The notes beneath the pieces were generated by a model that ran no database searches, was not told the DNA's origin, and worked only from the letters and a program-made list of their open reading frames with translations. From assembly GCA_035530955.1 (NCBI GenBank), contig DATKTT010000152.1, positions 1 to 29,679 on the forward strand: a DNA stretch of 29,679 nucleotides, written 5' to 3'. Position 1 is the stretch's first letter; every line of letters starts with the position of its first letter. Made by a program: the position numbers and the translations under genes. The stretch comes from Williamwhitmania sp035530955. GTDB taxonomy: Bacteria; Bacteroidota; Bacteroidia; Bacteroidales; Williamwhitmaniaceae. This document shows positions 1-7,800 of the stretch, in pieces.

Positions 1-1
1 A

Positions 2-172
2 AAGTTTGTGGTAAAAATTGAGGTAGATGCTGATAGCCCACAGCAGGTGCAGCAGCTTGGAAATTTGGTTCAACATGCCATTACACATATTCCCCATGAT
101 GACCTTGCTAGGTTGCTTTCGAAGGTGAAAGAGAATCCGGGGATTGTTAAAACCGCTTTAAAATTCATCTAA
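2..172 (+). CDS. C-terminal end of a small phage-type protein (partial)
   Basis: An open frame enters from the left edge and ends at a TAA at 170-172. Its last base is the A of the next gene's ATG (TAATG overlap), so the two genes are probably translationally coupled. The visible 56 residues start KFVVKIEVDADSPQQV and are soluble, helical and charged, with no membrane segment and no motif I recognise. It heads the same tightly packed series as the lysis and fibre genes, so I infer it belongs to the same phage-derived element. The true start is outside the window and no function can be given. Confidence 0.6.
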   Translation, partial: KFVVKIEVDADSPQQVQQLGNLVQHAITHIPHDDLARLLSKVKENPGIVKTALKFI

Positions 173-696
173 TGGGAAATGGTAGATTAGGAAATCCGCT
201 GGCCGTGGCCGCTGTTGCATCCAGTTTAAAGCCCGGGGAGAAAAAGGCATTGCTAATTGGTGGCATCGCTTTGGTTGCTGTTGTTGGCTATATAGTTTAC
301 AGAAAGATAGTCTTGACCAAAGCAGATACAGACAAGACGGAAATGGAGGCCAACCTAAGATACCTGACTGTGAAGAAGAAGGAACTTACCATTAATGAGG
401 GGAAGGCTATGCTGATTGCACAGCAACTGTTTGATGCGATGAACGGGATGGGAACCGATTCTAAAACTATCCATAGCGTTTTGGAGGATGTAAAGACTCA
501 AGCTGATTTGCTTTATGTCATTCGTTCGTTTGGGGTTAAGCAGTATGGTAAGTTTGGCGAAGCATCCAGCTGGATTGCCAAGGCTACTGGCTATTCATCC
601 CCGCTCAACCTATCTGGATGGTTCAAGGAAGAACTAAGCGGTTCTGATCTTGAGCGAGTGAGGTCAGTGTATAAAAGGCTAGATGTTCCATTCTAA
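172..696 (+). CDS. Small membrane-anchored protein with an annexin-like repeat
   Basis: 174 aa. Residues about 25-43 form one transmembrane helix (KALLIGGIALVAVVGYIVY) followed by basic residues, so the C-terminal part is probably on one face of the membrane. The soluble part contains NGMGTDSKTIHSVLEDV and, further on, WFKEELSGSDLERV. Both resemble the two halves of a single annexin repeat: the calcium-binding G-x-G-T-D loop, and the 'LKSELSG' helix start. Annexins normally have four repeats; here I see only one, with an insertion between the halves. The gene overlaps its neighbours by TAATG junctions on both sides and sits just before the M15 peptidase and holin, so a role at the host membrane during lysis or virion assembly is possible. 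That is inference; the annexin likeness is by eye. Confidence 0.6.
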   Translation: MGNGRLGNPLAVAAVASSLKPGEKKALLIGGIALVAVVGYIVYRKIVLTKADTDKTEMEANLRYLTVKKKELTINEGKAMLIAQQLFDAMNGMGTDSKTIHSVLEDVKTQADLLYVIRSFGVKQYGKFGEASSWIAKATGYSSPLNLSGWFKEELSGSDLERVRSVYKRLDVPF

Positions 697-1271
697 TGGA
701 AAGGAAAACTGTCCTACTTCTGGTTGGGGCGGCCATAGTAACAGGAGGTCTCCTTTATACCTTTAGAAAAAAGGTTGGTGCGGTCGTTGATAGCGCGGTG
801 CAATATGCGCTCGATATAAATCAGAGTTACCATGTTCGTCAGCTGCACGCATCTGTAAGGTGGCAGTTTGCGCGGTTCATTGCCGAGGTGGAGAAACTTG
901 GCTACAAGGTTATAGTTACCAGTTCCTACCGGAGCTTTGCAGAGCAGGACAAACTCCACCGGGAGAATAGCCAAAATGCAAAGCCAGGATACAGCGAGCA
1001 TAATTATGGTTTTGCTATAGACATTAATGCTCAAAAAGGCTTTACCATACTTCATAAGAGTTCTTCTAAAGCAGAATGGGAAGCATCTGGGATACCAAAG
1101 CTCGCTGAAAGTCTTGGACTTATTTGGGGTGGCAGTAGTTACAAGACCTACTACGACCCAGTGCATTTTGCAGTTAAGGTTGATACAGGTAGGCTAATGC
1201 AGATGGCAATGGCCCAACAGGGTTCAGATATAACAAAAATTAGAGGTAACGAAATTAAACTGGCTGCATAG
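696..1271 (+). CDS. Membrane-anchored M15-family peptidoglycan peptidase (endolysin-like)
   Basis: 191 aa. Residues 5-22 (TVLLLVGAAIVTGGLLYT) are a hydrophobic anchor, either a signal-arrest or a signal-anchor segment. The rest is an M15 (VanY / L-Ala-D-Glu peptidase) catalytic domain: SSYRSFAEQDKL at 76-87, the zinc-site motif SEHNYGFAIDI with H102 and D109, and DPVHF with the third zinc ligand H157. M15 enzymes cut peptide cross-bridges or stems of peptidoglycan, and phages use them as endolysins. The ATG shares its A with the previous stop (TAATG), and the holin-like gene follows 2 bases later, making a lysis cassette. The anchored N-terminus suggests export that does not depend only on the holin, as in SAR endolysins. 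All zinc ligands are present, so it should be active. Confidence 0.85.
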   Translation: MERKTVLLLVGAAIVTGGLLYTFRKKVGAVVDSAVQYALDINQSYHVRQLHASVRWQFARFIAEVEKLGYKVIVTSSYRSFAEQDKLHRENSQNAKPGYSEHNYGFAIDINAQKGFTILHKSSSKAEWEASGIPKLAESLGLIWGGSSYKTYYDPVHFAVKVDTGRLMQMAMAQQGSDITKIRGNEIKLAA

Positions 1272-1273
1272 AG

Positions 1274-1795
1274 ATGGAAGAGCAGAAAGGAAAATTCAAA
1301 GAATTTTTGAAGAAACTGGCAGGGAATATTCCGGAGATTGCTTCAGATGTAACTGATGTTTTGCTGTCACCAAATCCTATAGGTGCGGGGCTGGCAAAGT
1401 TGAAAGAGAAGCTTACTGAGAAGAAGGAAACGGATGAGCGTTACAGTGCTGCCTTGGCGGAGATAGAGCAGAACGAGCGCGAGTGGCAGAAAGAGGTGTT
1501 CACTCTTGAGATGGATGACCGAAAGGATGCTCGGTTAACCTACCGGGAAAAGAACGAGATGGCCGATAAGATTGCAACTCAGGTAATGCGGTGGAACCTT
1601 GTTATTGCCATTGTGCTGGTGGTAGCGAATATCGCAGTAAGCATATATGTATCGCAGCCAGCTATTGTCGCCCTTGCAAGCAACGTTATTGGAATTTTGC
1701 TGGCTCAAGTGATACGGGAAAGAGGTACGCTAATGGATTTCTTTTTTGGTTCTTCCCTTGGGTCTAAAACAAAAGAAAATAAGCTACAGCAATGA
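1274..1795 (+). CDS. Holin-like protein of the GTA/phage 3TM type
   Basis: 173 aa. An N-terminal amphipathic and charged region (1-100) contains ERYSAALAEIEQNEREWQKE and a DRKDARLTYREK segment. Two clear hydrophobic stretches follow: about 112-130 (LVIAIVLVVANIAVSIYVS) and about 136-148 (ALASNVIGILLAQVI). The protein ends in FFFGSSLGSKTKE. The charged DRxxAR segment, the paired hydrophobic helices and the terminal FGSSxGSKxK signature are typical of the 3TM holins of phages and gene transfer agents. Such proteins permeabilise the inner membrane to release or activate the endolysin. It lies directly after the M15 peptidase and overlaps the next gene by ATGA, so the three genes are probably co-translated. 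Confidence 0.75.
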   Translation: MEEQKGKFKEFLKKLAGNIPEIASDVTDVLLSPNPIGAGLAKLKEKLTEKKETDERYSAALAEIEQNEREWQKEVFTLEMDDRKDARLTYREKNEMADKIATQVMRWNLVIAIVLVVANIAVSIYVSQPAIVALASNVIGILLAQVIRERGTLMDFFFGSSLGSKTKENKLQQ

Positions 1796-2382
1796 GAACA
1801 CTAGACAGCATTAAATCTACAATGTCCAAGAAGGGTTACCGCTTTTTCGATGGTGGAGACTACAACATGAACATCATAGGCGTTCGGTCAACGAATCGAA
1901 GGCCAGAATATTTTGACGATGAATTTTACCTCATTTACCGCGACGAGGAAGGTCGCTTGAACCAGCATTGCTTCTCTGGCTCTACTGACCCCGGCATTGA
2001 TAGCCTCAAAGACCCCATTAGCTCCAAGGGGTGCGCTATTCTAATGCCGGGTCAGTATTTGGGTCTTTGGTCTCTTGGTTTTCACAAGGGACAATATGAG
2101 GCTCTGGTGCAGGTAAAGCCCTGCAAGGTCTTTCGCGATGGGAATAAGGATGACGTTCTTGACTTTTACCCGACTTCAGTTGAACAGGGCATTTTTGGAA
2201 TAAACTTTCACCATGCCAATGCCGCGCTTGCCAGTTTAAGAGTAGGTCGTTGGAGTGCCGGATGTCAGGTGGTGCAGGATCCTAAAGAGTTTTTATTTGC
2301 TATTGAGTTGTTCAAGAAGTCTGCAGCTGCCTATGGCAATAGCTTTTCATATACGCTTTTGGAGGAGAACGATTTTCTATGA
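1792..2382 (+). CDS. L,D-transpeptidase-like cell-wall protein of phage type
   Basis: 196 aa, no signal peptide. The C-terminal half carries GINFHHANA (H140/H141) and, 14 residues on, WSAGCQVV (S155-A-G-C158). A histidine followed by S-x-G-C is the catalytic layout of the L,D-transpeptidase (YkuD) fold. The N-terminal half (FDDEFYLIYRDEEGRLNQH, then LMPGQYLGLW and KGQYEALVQ) matches a layout I know from many phage proteins of unknown function near lysis genes. It may modify or cut host peptidoglycan, or be a virion-borne wall enzyme; the cysteine chemistry is inferred from the motif alone. It overlaps the holin gene and the next gene by ATGA at both ends. Confidence 0.6.
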   Translation: MRTLDSIKSTMSKKGYRFFDGGDYNMNIIGVRSTNRRPEYFDDEFYLIYRDEEGRLNQHCFSGSTDPGIDSLKDPISSKGCAILMPGQYLGLWSLGFHKGQYEALVQVKPCKVFRDGNKDDVLDFYPTSVEQGIFGINFHHANAALASLRVGRWSAGCQVVQDPKEFLFAIELFKKSAAAYGNSFSYTLLEENDFL

Positions 2383-2630
2383 TACACGCACTCGTTAGGG
2401 AACTTACCATTAACGGTATAGCCCCAAGTTACATCGAGCAGGTTTCTGATACGCTCACCTACATTGGCTTTTGCAAGCCAGGCACCAAAACTGATAATGA
2501 CAGTAAGTGGTGTATTAAAAAGGTAGAGCAGATTGGTGCAATAACCCAAACAACTTTTGCGGAAGGCTCAACCAGCTTCAACCTTCAGTGGAGTCAAAGG
2601 ACCAACTACGGGTACACATTTCGAATTTAG
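2379..2630 (+). CDS. Small phage tail/fibre-associated protein
   Basis: 83 aa. It contains YIGFCKPGTKTDNDSKWCIKK, then a short strand-rich end, FNLQWSQRTNYGYTF. This 'YIGx..PGT....KW.IKK' layout recurs in small proteins next to phage tail-fibre genes and often in the first domain of the fibre itself. Here it stands alone before the fibre gene. I infer a baseplate- or fibre-attachment role, with no direct evidence. The ATG overlaps the previous stop by 4 bases. Two cysteines are present, so it is probably not exported. Confidence 0.55.
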   Translation: MIHALVRELTINGIAPSYIEQVSDTLTYIGFCKPGTKTDNDSKWCIKKVEQIGAITQTTFAEGSTSFNLQWSQRTNYGYTFRI

Positions 2631-2663
2631 GCAATACACTAAGCGCAAAAATCTGGATTTAAT

Positions 2664-3803
2664 ATGCTTTACATAAACAGGCTAACAGGAAGGTTAGAGT
2701 ATATGCCAGAGGTTATTGCCTCTGGTGTAGGCTATGTACATCCACTGACCCATCCGGCCAGCATGATTGTCGAGGAGACAAACAGGCGATTTATGACTGA
2801 TGCAGAAAAAGCGAAACTGGCTGGTATTGCAGATGGCGCCAACAACTATATTCACCCTGCGTCACATCCTGCCAGCATGGTTGTAGAGGAAACCGATAAG
2901 CGATTTATGACCGATGCGGAACGAACAAAGCTGACGGGTATTGCAGTTGGGGCAACGAGTACCCCACTGGGGAATACTGCACCTGCAGCATTGGCTACCT
3001 CCGGATCTGCTGGAGCTTCAGGAACTGCTTCACGGGTTGACCATGTCCACCCACTACCCTCTGTGGCCACGCCATCTGTCAATGGATTAATGGCCTCTTC
3101 GGACAAGTCTAAGTTGGATGGGGTTGCCGCTGGTGCTAACAATTACGTCCATCCGGCATCGCATCCAGCTAGCATGGTAATCGAGGATTCCAGTAGGCGG
3201 TTTATGACCGACAATGAAAAAACTAAATTGGCTGGTGTCGCAGAAAGTGCCAACAACTATGTTCATCCAGCATCACACCCAGCCAGCATAGTAACAGAGG
3301 ATACGGATAAGCGGTTTATGACAGATGCGGAGCGAACAAAGTTGGCCAGTGTTGTTTCAGGGGCAACGAATACACCCCTTGGGACTACCACTCCTGCGGC
3401 TTTGGCTGCCTCTGGATATGCAGGAACCTCCGGTACTGCCTCACGGGTTGACCATGTCCATCCACTACCCGCTGTGGCCACTTCGTCTGCCAATGGATTA
3501 ATGGCCTCTTCGGACAAGTCGAAGTTGGATGGGATTGCCGCTGGTGCCAACAACTATGTTCATCCGGCATCGCACCCCGCCAGCATGGTTGCAGAGGAAA
3601 CCGATAAACGGTTTATGACTGATGTTGAAAAAATGAAGTTGGCTAAGTCATTAACAATGACAGATGGTGAGGTTGAGAAGGTAATGTTTTTTGATAATCC
3701 TAATTCATGTTACATTTCAATAGGCTGTGCTGATGGTACCATTTCTTTTAGAAGAGAGGATACCGGTGAGATAATTCTATCTCTGGTTACAAGTATCGGG
3801 TGA
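2664..3803 (+). CDS. Repetitive phage tail-fibre / receptor-binding-type protein
   Basis: 379 aa. Residues 1-23 are a short N-terminal cap. Residues 24-160 and 161-297 are two copies of a 137-aa unit, followed by a partial third copy and a unique end (about 335-379). Each unit has two 38-aa modules that start YVHPASHPAS and contain RFMTDAEKxKLAG, plus one 61-aa module with TPLGxTxPAALA, GTASRVDHVHP and GLMASSDKSKLDG. Such His-rich, short-period repeats are typical of trimeric phage fibres, and HxH motifs like DHVHP bind metal along the axis in some fibres (the T4 gp37 tip is the known case). The unique C-terminus would be the host-contact end, unusually short here. No chaperone gene follows, since the next gene is the methylase. 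Confidence 0.8.
   Translation: MLYINRLTGRLEYMPEVIASGVGYVHPLTHPASMIVEETNRRFMTDAEKAKLAGIADGANNYIHPASHPASMVVEETDKRFMTDAERTKLTGIAVGATSTPLGNTAPAALATSGSAGASGTASRVDHVHPLPSVATPSVNGLMASSDKSKLDGVAAGANNYVHPASHPASMVIEDSSRRFMTDNEKTKLAGVAESANNYVHPASHPASIVTEDTDKRFMTDAERTKLASVVSGATNTPLGTTTPAALAASGYAGTSGTASRVDHVHPLPAVATSSANGLMASSDKSKLDGIAAGANNYVHPASHPASMVAEETDKRFMTDVEKMKLAKSLTMTDGEVEKVMFFDNPNSCYISIGCADGTISFRREDTGEIILSLVTSIG
2733..3554 (+). repeat. Two tandem 411-bp direct repeats inside the fibre gene
   Basis: Copy 1 spans 2733-3143 and copy 2 spans 3144-3554; a partial third copy continues from 3555. The period is exactly 411 bp (137 codons), seen for example in GGCCTCTTCGGACAAGTC, which occurs at about 3091 and again 411 bases later. 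Each copy contains two shorter 114-bp modules. Being in frame, the repeats could expand or contract by recombination and change fibre length without breaking the gene. Confidence 0.85.
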
Positions 3804-3807
3804 GGTT

Positions 3808-3836
3808 TTTGAATTTAATTCAATTCTTTATGTTTA
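3808..3836 (+). promoter_or_regulatory. Promoter candidate with a palindromic operator-like spacer
   Basis: The 60-bp gap before the methylase has TTTG at 3808-3811, a 17-bp spacer, then TATGTTTA at 3829-3836. This fits the Bacteroidota -33 TTTG / -7 TAnnTTTG pattern with one mismatch. The predicted start of transcription near 3843 leaves a short leader to the ATG at 3864. The spacer overlaps a perfect palindrome, TTGAATT-T-AATTCAA (809-823 within the 3 kb block, i.e. 3809-3823), which could be a repressor site. Confidence 0.45.
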
Positions 3837-3863
3837 AATAGCCTTAATGAAGGCCATTCCTAA

Positions 3864-4883
3864 ATGAGTGAGTTTGTATTATACATAAAGTCTCTTCTTG
3901 GTGAGGGAAAGATTGATAAGCGCATTGCTTCAAAATTAGCATTGGAGTATGGCTTAACAGACCCTACAGAAATTAAGGAAAGTCTCGAACTTGCCGTCGT
4001 TTTAAAATGTAGGGAACTTGCCAATAGCAATAGTTCCTTTTCTGAAGTATTTTCTGAAATTGTACGTATTTACCACAACCAAGTAATTCTCTCTTACCGC
4101 ACTTCGCAGTCGGTAATGCTGCAGCAGTATTCCACTCCAGCTCCCATAGCCTATTTAGCGGGCAAGTATGTCAAGACAGGTGTTAAAAAGGAATATAGAG
4201 TATTTGAGCCATCTGCAGGGAATGGTTTGCTAACCATTGCATTTGCACCGGAACAAGTCACTGTAAATGAGATTGACAACCTACGCCATAGCCATCTATC
4301 CCAACAGCCTTTTCATCGAATCTTACAGCAAGATGCTACTCAAGCGTTTCAGCATTTTGAGCGCACTTTCGATGGTATTATTACTAACCCTCCTTTCGGA
4401 ACGTTGGACAAACCTCTTAGCGTTGATGGTTATAAAATAGCACACCTTGACCATGTAATGGCCATTCGAGCGCTCGACTGCATGAAGAATGATGGTCGTG
4501 CTGCAATCATCATAGGTGGACATACGCACTACGACAGTAAGGGGCGCATTCAAGCTGGGAAGAACCGAATATTCCTTACCTATTTATACAGCCACTATAA
4601 CGTTGATGACATTCTCAATATTGATGGATCTCTCTATTCTCGTCAAGGAACCAGCTTTGATGTTCGCCTAATCCTTATCAACGGAAGAAAGTTGAAGAAC
4701 GAAGGATTTCCTCCGTTACGGGACGAGGATGCCAGCCCAATTAATGATTTTGAAACGCTTTACCAACGAGTCGAAGCACTAATAAAGTCAACTAACCCAA
4801 CAATTTTAAGGATTGCAAAAGCAAAGGCGAAAGCCCTACTGCTTCAGCAATCTCAGCTATTAACTATGACCAAAACCGAATAG
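3864..4883 (+). CDS. N6-adenine-type DNA methyltransferase
   Basis: 339 aa. After a helical N-terminus (1-85), QQYSTPAPIAYLAG (87-100) is the substrate-side motif seen in N6-adenine methylases. EPSAGNG (115-121) is the SAM-binding motif I and NPPF (175-178) is the catalytic motif IV of adenine or cytosine-N4 enzymes. A target-recognition-like part follows (about 210-290). The last residues, from about 315, read ILRIAKAKAKALLLQQSQ. Nearly the same tail ends the helicase encoded 4 bases downstream. There is no restriction endonuclease or specificity subunit nearby. With the helicase, this resembles a split version of phage P1 DarB, which joins a methylase and a helicase domain in one antirestriction protein. 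Replication or DNA-modification roles are alternatives. Confidence 0.8.
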   Translation: MSEFVLYIKSLLGEGKIDKRIASKLALEYGLTDPTEIKESLELAVVLKCRELANSNSSFSEVFSEIVRIYHNQVILSYRTSQSVMLQQYSTPAPIAYLAGKYVKTGVKKEYRVFEPSAGNGLLTIAFAPEQVTVNEIDNLRHSHLSQQPFHRILQQDATQAFQHFERTFDGIITNPPFGTLDKPLSVDGYKIAHLDHVMAIRALDCMKNDGRAAIIIGGHTHYDSKGRIQAGKNRIFLTYLYSHYNVDDILNIDGSLYSRQGTSFDVRLILINGRKLKNEGFPPLRDEDASPINDFETLYQRVEALIKSTNPTILRIAKAKAKALLLQQSQLLTMTKTE

Positions 4884-4887
4884 TATA

Positions 4888-7800
4888 ATGAAGCAGCACG
4901 AAATCCTTTATAAATTCTTTAAAACAGCCAAGGACGATACCATTAAGTTTTGTCTCGATATTCAGTCTGATTACAAGTTAAACGTACTGGGCATCTATTA
5001 CATTACCTTACCGAAGGTTGGAAAACTCCCTAAGAATTATCTCCAAAAGACTCGATACTACCTTGGAGGTGCTGACTTAAAACGGATCGTTCTCCTGCAA
5101 GGCGTTTCTGGACCGTATCATCCGGGTGCAGAGTTTCCAGTACGATCGCTGGAAACCATTGTTCCGGATAGTATGGATTATGAAATTCATGTGGCCGTAA
5201 GTAACGTAAAGGAGGAGGTCGGCAGCATTAATGCCTACGTGAGAAGCAAGTTGGGCTACAAATCTGATCAGGAATTGGCCGATGCACTGAGTGCCGAGCA
5301 GGTGGATGCGGTTGCTATGGCCATCTATAACATTGAGGAGAAGGAGCAAGCCATTATTATTGGGGACCAAACGGGTATAGGAAAGGGGCGTATTGCCGCA
5401 GCCATGATTAGGTATGCAAGGAAGAATGGCCATAAACCCGTTTTTGTAACGGAGAAGCCCAACCTATTTAGTGATATTTTCCGTGACTTAAGCGCAATTG
5501 GAAGTGCCGAACTCATACCATTCATTGTGAATAGCAACGAGAGTAAAACAAAGGTGAAGGATGAGAATGGCAATGTGGTTTATGAGGCTCCGGCCAAGAA
5601 TATCCAGGATAAAATATTTTCATCCGGTAAACTTCCTTCTGAGTTTGACTATGTAATGCTCACCTATTCTCAGGTGGCAAGCGAGAAACCAACCGCTAAG
5701 CAAATATTTGTTTCTCAGGTGTCGAAGGGGAATGTGTTAATCCTTGATGAGAGCCACAACGCAGGAGGAAACCTTGAAACCTCATTTACGGCCAAGTATT
5801 TCTTTGAAATGGTAAAGGAGAGTAAGGGCGTTGTTTTCCTTTCTGCCACCTTCGCCAAAAGACCTGATAACATGCCGCTGTATGCAGTTAAGACTGCCAT
5901 GAGTGAGGCTAGCATGAGCCACGAATCACTTGTCGATGCTATTACCAAGGGTGGAGTTGCGTTACAGGAGGTAGTTTCGTCTAGCCTGGTATCAGAAGGA
6001 CAAATGATTCGTCGTGAGCGTAGCTTCGACGGTGTAGAGGTTAATTACATTACCCTCGATGCTAATGGAGCGCGGGATTTTGGTATTGAGGATAAGGAGC
6101 AAGAACACAGGGCAGTTTCTGATCGGATAACTGATGTCCTCCGTAAGATAATTGAGTTTCAGAAGGAGTTTATTTCCCCTGTGGTGGAGGAAATGGATGA
6201 TGCTTCAAAGGGAAGCATGGAAGAGGTTACCGAACGGCAAGGCACAAAAGATTTGGGCGTTGATTCTCCACCCTTTTTCTCTAAACTATTCAATGTGGTG
6301 AACCAAATGCTTTTCTCCATAAAGGCAGACGCAGTTGCCGACCGGGCTATTCAGCGGCTTAAGGAAGGAAAGAAACCGGTAATTGCATTCTCTAATACAA
6401 TGGCCAGCTTTCTCGAGAGCATGGAGAACGAACGTGGGAATGCCGTTACCCAAGGTGATATGGTCAATACCGATTTCACAGAGGTTCTGAAGAGAGGCCT
6501 TGACGGAGTTCGACGAATTACCCGAAAAGTTGGAAATGGTAAAACTGTTAGCGAGGAGATCTCACTTGAATCTCTTTCACCTGAAGCACGCGCTTTTTAC
6601 AACTCCATACTGAATCAAATAAGGAATATTTCAACAGGAATAAGTATATCACCCATTGATGTAATCAAGGGAAAGATTGAAGCGGCTGGCTATTCCGTGG
6701 CTGAGGTAACTGGTCGAACGCTTGAAGTGCAGCTAACACCAGGTAAGGTTGTCGGGTTGGTTCAGAACCGAAAAAGGGAGAATGTTAACGATGCCTTCCG
6801 ACGATTTAACGATAACGAGGTTGATGTGCTAATGATTAATCAGGCTGGAAGCACTGGTGCCTCGGCTCATGCCATAGTTACCAAGAAAGTTTCTCTTGAA
6901 AAGGTGAAGCAGAGGGTAATGATAATGCTCCAAGCGGAGCTGGATATTAACCGCGAGGTGCAAAAGCGTGGTAGGATAAATCGGACTGGTCAGGTTTACA
7001 AGCCCATTTACGACTATATCTACTCTTCCATTCCTGCTGAGAAACGGTTGGCAATGATGCTTCAAAAGAAGCTTAAAAGCCTTGATGCCAACACTACCAG
7101 TAACCAGAAGAATTCGGAAACCATCATGAAGAGCGATGATTTCCTGAATAAGTATGGTGATGAAATTGTAGTTACCTACCTCAGCGAGAATCCAGAACTA
7201 AATGAGGTTATCGGTGATCCCCTTAAGTTAAACGGAACCAAAGCGGAAAACACAGAAGATGCTGCGCACAGGGTATCAGGTAGAATTGCGGTATTAGCCA
7301 CCAAGGAGCAACAGCGATTCTATGAGGATATACTAGATAGGTATAGGCAGTCTATAGAATACTTAGTTCAAACAGGTGATTACGACCTGGAGGTGGAAAG
7401 CATGAACCTTGATGCTGTTACGGTAGACAGCAAGATAGCTGTGGCTGGTATCAAAGGTGGAAAATCCGCCTTTGCCGGAAGCACCTTTCTTGAAGAGTGT
7501 ATGGTAAATAACCTTCGCAAACCATTTTCGAAGGTCGATCTCGATAACAATATTGCTTCATCACTCGCTGGTCGAGCGGCAAGTGAGATTCAACAAGAGT
7601 TAAAGGATAAGTTCAAAGAGTATGTGCAAACCAAAGCAAAGGAAGATGAGGAGGAGATTTCAAGAAGACACAACTTTTTCAAGGAGAACATAACCAAGGA
7701 TAAGAAGTATCTCAAGTTGGATTCTGAGGCTGACAAAAAAGGGTTTATTGCTGCACGATTGAAGGAGATTGAGGAAGGAGAGGTTGCTGCCATCAATTTA

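Noticed and set aside
2733..3650. Regular repeats that might suggest a CRISPR array
   Set aside because: They are in frame within a fibre gene, have 114/411-bp periods and no unique spacers.
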